Source: Verrucomicrobiota bacterium | GTDB lineage: Bacteria > Verrucomicrobiota > Verrucomicrobiia > Limisphaerales > CAIQOK01 | DNA length: 7,442 bases | Assembly (NCBI GenBank): GCA_025363535.1 | Contig: JANYDP010000456.1 | Coordinates: 1 to 7,442 of the forward strand | Reading direction: 5' to 3' | Shown here: positions 6,002 through 7,442 of the stretch, piece by piece | How the letters are laid out: each line of letters starts with the position of its first letter | How positions within the stretch are numbered: the stretch's first letter is position 1 | The notes under the pieces: generated by a model | Database searches by the model: none | What the model was told of the DNA's origin: nothing | What the model saw: only the letters and a program-made list of their open reading frames with translations | Position numbers and translations under genes: made by a program

Positions 6002-7442
6002 ATGTTAGCCTGGACGATTTACATCTCATTTTTCGGCGTGCTGGTGCTGATGCTCCTGCCCAAGGGCGACGCGCGTTCGGCGCGGGCGGTGGCGTTGGTG
6101 TCAGCGGTGACGGGCTTGCTCGTCGCGCTGGCGGGATTTTTTCAATTCAAGGCGGGGGAGATTCTCACAGTCGCGAAGTTGCCGTGGGTTCCGTCGCTCG
6201 GCCTGGAGTATCATCTCGCGGCGGATGGCATCAGCCTGACGCTGGTTTTGCTGACCGGGTTGGCGGCGGTGGGCGGAATTCTTTTCTCCTGGAACATTGA
6301 GCATCGGGCGAAAGAGTTCTTCGCCTTCTACCTCGCGCTCATCGGCGGCGTGTATGGCGTGTTCTTGAGTTTCGATTTGTTCCTGCTGTTTGTGTTCTAC
6401 GAAATCGCCATCGTGCCGAAGTATTTCATCATCGCGATCTGGGGTTCGACGCGGAAGGAATACGGCGCAATGAAGCTGGCGCTCTATTCGTTCATTGGCA
6501 GCGCGATGGTGCTGGTCGGCCTGATCGCGGCGTATGTCGTGGCGGGTGCGCACACGTTCAACGTGATGGAGCTGGCAAAATATCCGTTTCCGCACCACTT
6601 CCAGATGTGGGCATTCCCGCTGGTGTTTGTGGGTTTTGCAATTCTCGCCGGCATGTGGCCGTTCCACACCTGGGCACCGACCGGTCACGTCGCCGCGCCG
6701 ACGGCGGCTTCGATGTTGCTCGCGGGTGTGGTGATGAAGCTTGGCGCTTACGGCTGTCTGCGTGTAGCGATGACGCTGTTTCCCGAAGGAATCGAAGCGT
6801 GGAATCTCGATTCGTATGCGGGCCATGTTTGTCAGTCCGTTCTCAATCACTCAGTCATAGAGAACATTCAGTGGACTTTTAGTTGGCTTGGCTTTGCATC
6901 GTGGAAAGGCGTGATCGCAGCGTTCGCTGTGATCGGTATCGTCTACGGCGCGATGGTGGCGCTGGTGCAAAAAGATTTCAAATTCGTCATCGGCTATTCC
7001 AGCGTGAGTCACATGGGCTTTGTGCTGCTCGGCTTGATGACGCTGAACACGATTGGCTTGAGCGGCGCGGTACTACAGATGTTCTCGCACGGCATCATCG
7101 CGGGGCTGTTGTTCGCCGTGGTTGGGCGAATGGTTTACGAGCGGACGCACACGCGGGAGCTTTCCAAGCTGGAAGGCATGGGGCTGGCGAAGGCGATGCC
7201 GTTTGCGGCGGTGACGTTCGTCATCGCGAGCGTGGCTTCAATGGGCTTGCCGGGCTTTAGCGGATTTGTGGCGGAGCTGCAGGTGATCATCGGTGCGTGG
7301 AAGGCGTTTCCGACGCTGGCGGTGATTTCTGGGCTTGGGATTTTAATTGGCGTGGCTTACACGCTGCGGGTTTTGCAGAAGGCGTTTTTTGGAGAGAGCA
7401 AGTCCACCGATGAATCGCATGATGAGGAACACGCCGGGTTGG
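6002..7442 (+). CDS. nuoM: NADH-quinone oxidoreductase subunit M, second divergent copy, 3'-partial
   Basis: Second NuoM-type antiporter-like subunit; 480 codons read without a stop to the right edge. It starts ATG-TTA-GCC-TGG (MLAW) and opens with a normal NuoM first helix, so the N-terminus looks complete. Conserved points: Glu134 in FYEIAIVP (equivalent to E. coli NuoM Glu144), Lys246 in AGVVMKLGAYG (Lys265), VQKDFKFVIGYSSVSHMGF, MFSHGI, and Glu in GLPGFSGFVAEL. The central channel lysine (E. coli Lys234) is replaced: AILAGMWPFHTWAP has Leu215 (codon 6644-6646) where copy 1 has Lys247, and the usual acidic residue after HTWLP (EAP) is Ala. An extra stretch of about 33 residues, relatively A+T-rich, lies at 6803-6901. 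The two copies are clearly divergent, so this is not a recent tandem duplication. No Shine-Dalgarno site is seen; translation may depend on reinitiation after the methyltransferase stop 6 bases upstream. Probably followed by nuoN. Confidence 0.94.
   Translation, partial: MLAWTIYISFFGVLVLMLLPKGDARSARAVALVSAVTGLLVALAGFFQFKAGEILTVAKLPWVPSLGLEYHLAADGISLTLVLLTGLAAVGGILFSWNIEHRAKEFFAFYLALIGGVYGVFLSFDLFLLFVFYEIAIVPKYFIIAIWGSTRKEYGAMKLALYSFIGSAMVLVGLIAAYVVAGAHTFNVMELAKYPFPHHFQMWAFPLVFVGFAILAGMWPFHTWAPTGHVAAPTAASMLLAGVVMKLGAYGCLRVAMTLFPEGIEAWNLDSYAGHVCQSVLNHSVIENIQWTFSWLGFASWKGVIAAFAVIGIVYGAMVALVQKDFKFVIGYSSVSHMGFVLLGLMTLNTIGLSGAVLQMFSHGIIAGLLFAVVGRMVYERTHTRELSKLEGMGLAKAMPFAAVTFVIASVASMGLPGFSGFVAELQVIIGAWKAFPTLAVISGLGILIGVAYTLRVLQKAFFGESKSTDESHDEEHAGL
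6803..6901 (+). other. In-frame 33-codon insertion-like segment in the second nuoM
   Basis: Between two Trp codons (6800-6802 and 6902-6904), 33 codons encode a stretch starting NLDSYAGHV and ending WLGFAS. NuoM normally passes directly from the helix ending LFPEG to the next helix here. Copy 1 has only a short loop at the equivalent place. G+C of line 6841-6900 is about 42% by hand count, well below the rest of the gene. It probably forms a loop or amphipathic element; function unknown. Confidence 0.4.

Noticed and set aside
6004..6008. GTTAG direct repeat (5991-5995 and 6004-6008) as a target-site duplication
   Set aside because: Both copies lie on the same side of the cassette, so they cannot be a duplication flanking the insert.
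6101..6850. Long antisense reading frame of 249 codons opposite the second nuoM
   Set aside because: Its product is Arg/Gln/His-rich and low in hydrophobic order, typical of the shadow of a G+C-rich membrane-protein gene; the + strand gene is certain.
6607..7260. Two + strand frames (91 and 125 codons) at the right end
   Set aside because: They are out-of-frame shadows of the second nuoM, whose true frame lacks a stop within the window.

Overview
The window shows a bacterial respiratory complex I (NADH:quinone oxidoreductase, nuo) operon with a two-gene restriction-modification (R-M) cassette between two of its membrane-subunit genes. All real genes are on the + strand and tightly packed. 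No RNA genes, CRISPR arrays, transposases or convincing terminators are visible, and there is no gene-free stretch longer than about 12 bases.

Layout: (1) nuoL, running in from the left edge and ending at 1937. (2) nuoM copy 1, 1934-3517, overlapping nuoL by 4 bases (GTGA) behind a strong ribosome binding site. (3) A PD-(D/E)XK restriction endonuclease, 3530-4183. (4) An N6-adenine DNA methyltransferase, 4187-5995. (5) A second, divergent nuoM, starting at 6002 and still open at the right edge. It is missed by a simple start-to-stop ORF search because its stop lies outside the window. nuoN would be expected next.

How the genes work together: NuoL and the NuoM proteins are antiporter-like subunits of the complex I membrane arm. 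Two nuoM genes plus a NuoL whose C-terminal lateral-helix region is about 25-33 residues longer than usual fit the enlarged '2M' complex I, which is thought to carry one extra antiporter-like module. The second NuoM has Leu where the central channel Lys should be, so its pumping role is open. The endonuclease and methyltransferase form a self-contained type II-like R-M pair. They have lower G+C than the nuo genes and sit in the nuoM1-nuoM2 gap on the same strand without disrupting either reading frame. They may be transcribed with, or through, the respiratory operon.

Organism: nuo genes near 60% G+C by sampled hand count, two nuoM genes and small palindromic elements suggest an environmental Gram-negative lineage, perhaps Verrucomicrobiota or another PVC-group bacterium. 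This assignment is inference and weak. The most unusual points are the R-M island inside the complex I operon, the combination of extended NuoL and second NuoM, and the missing channel lysine in the second NuoM.
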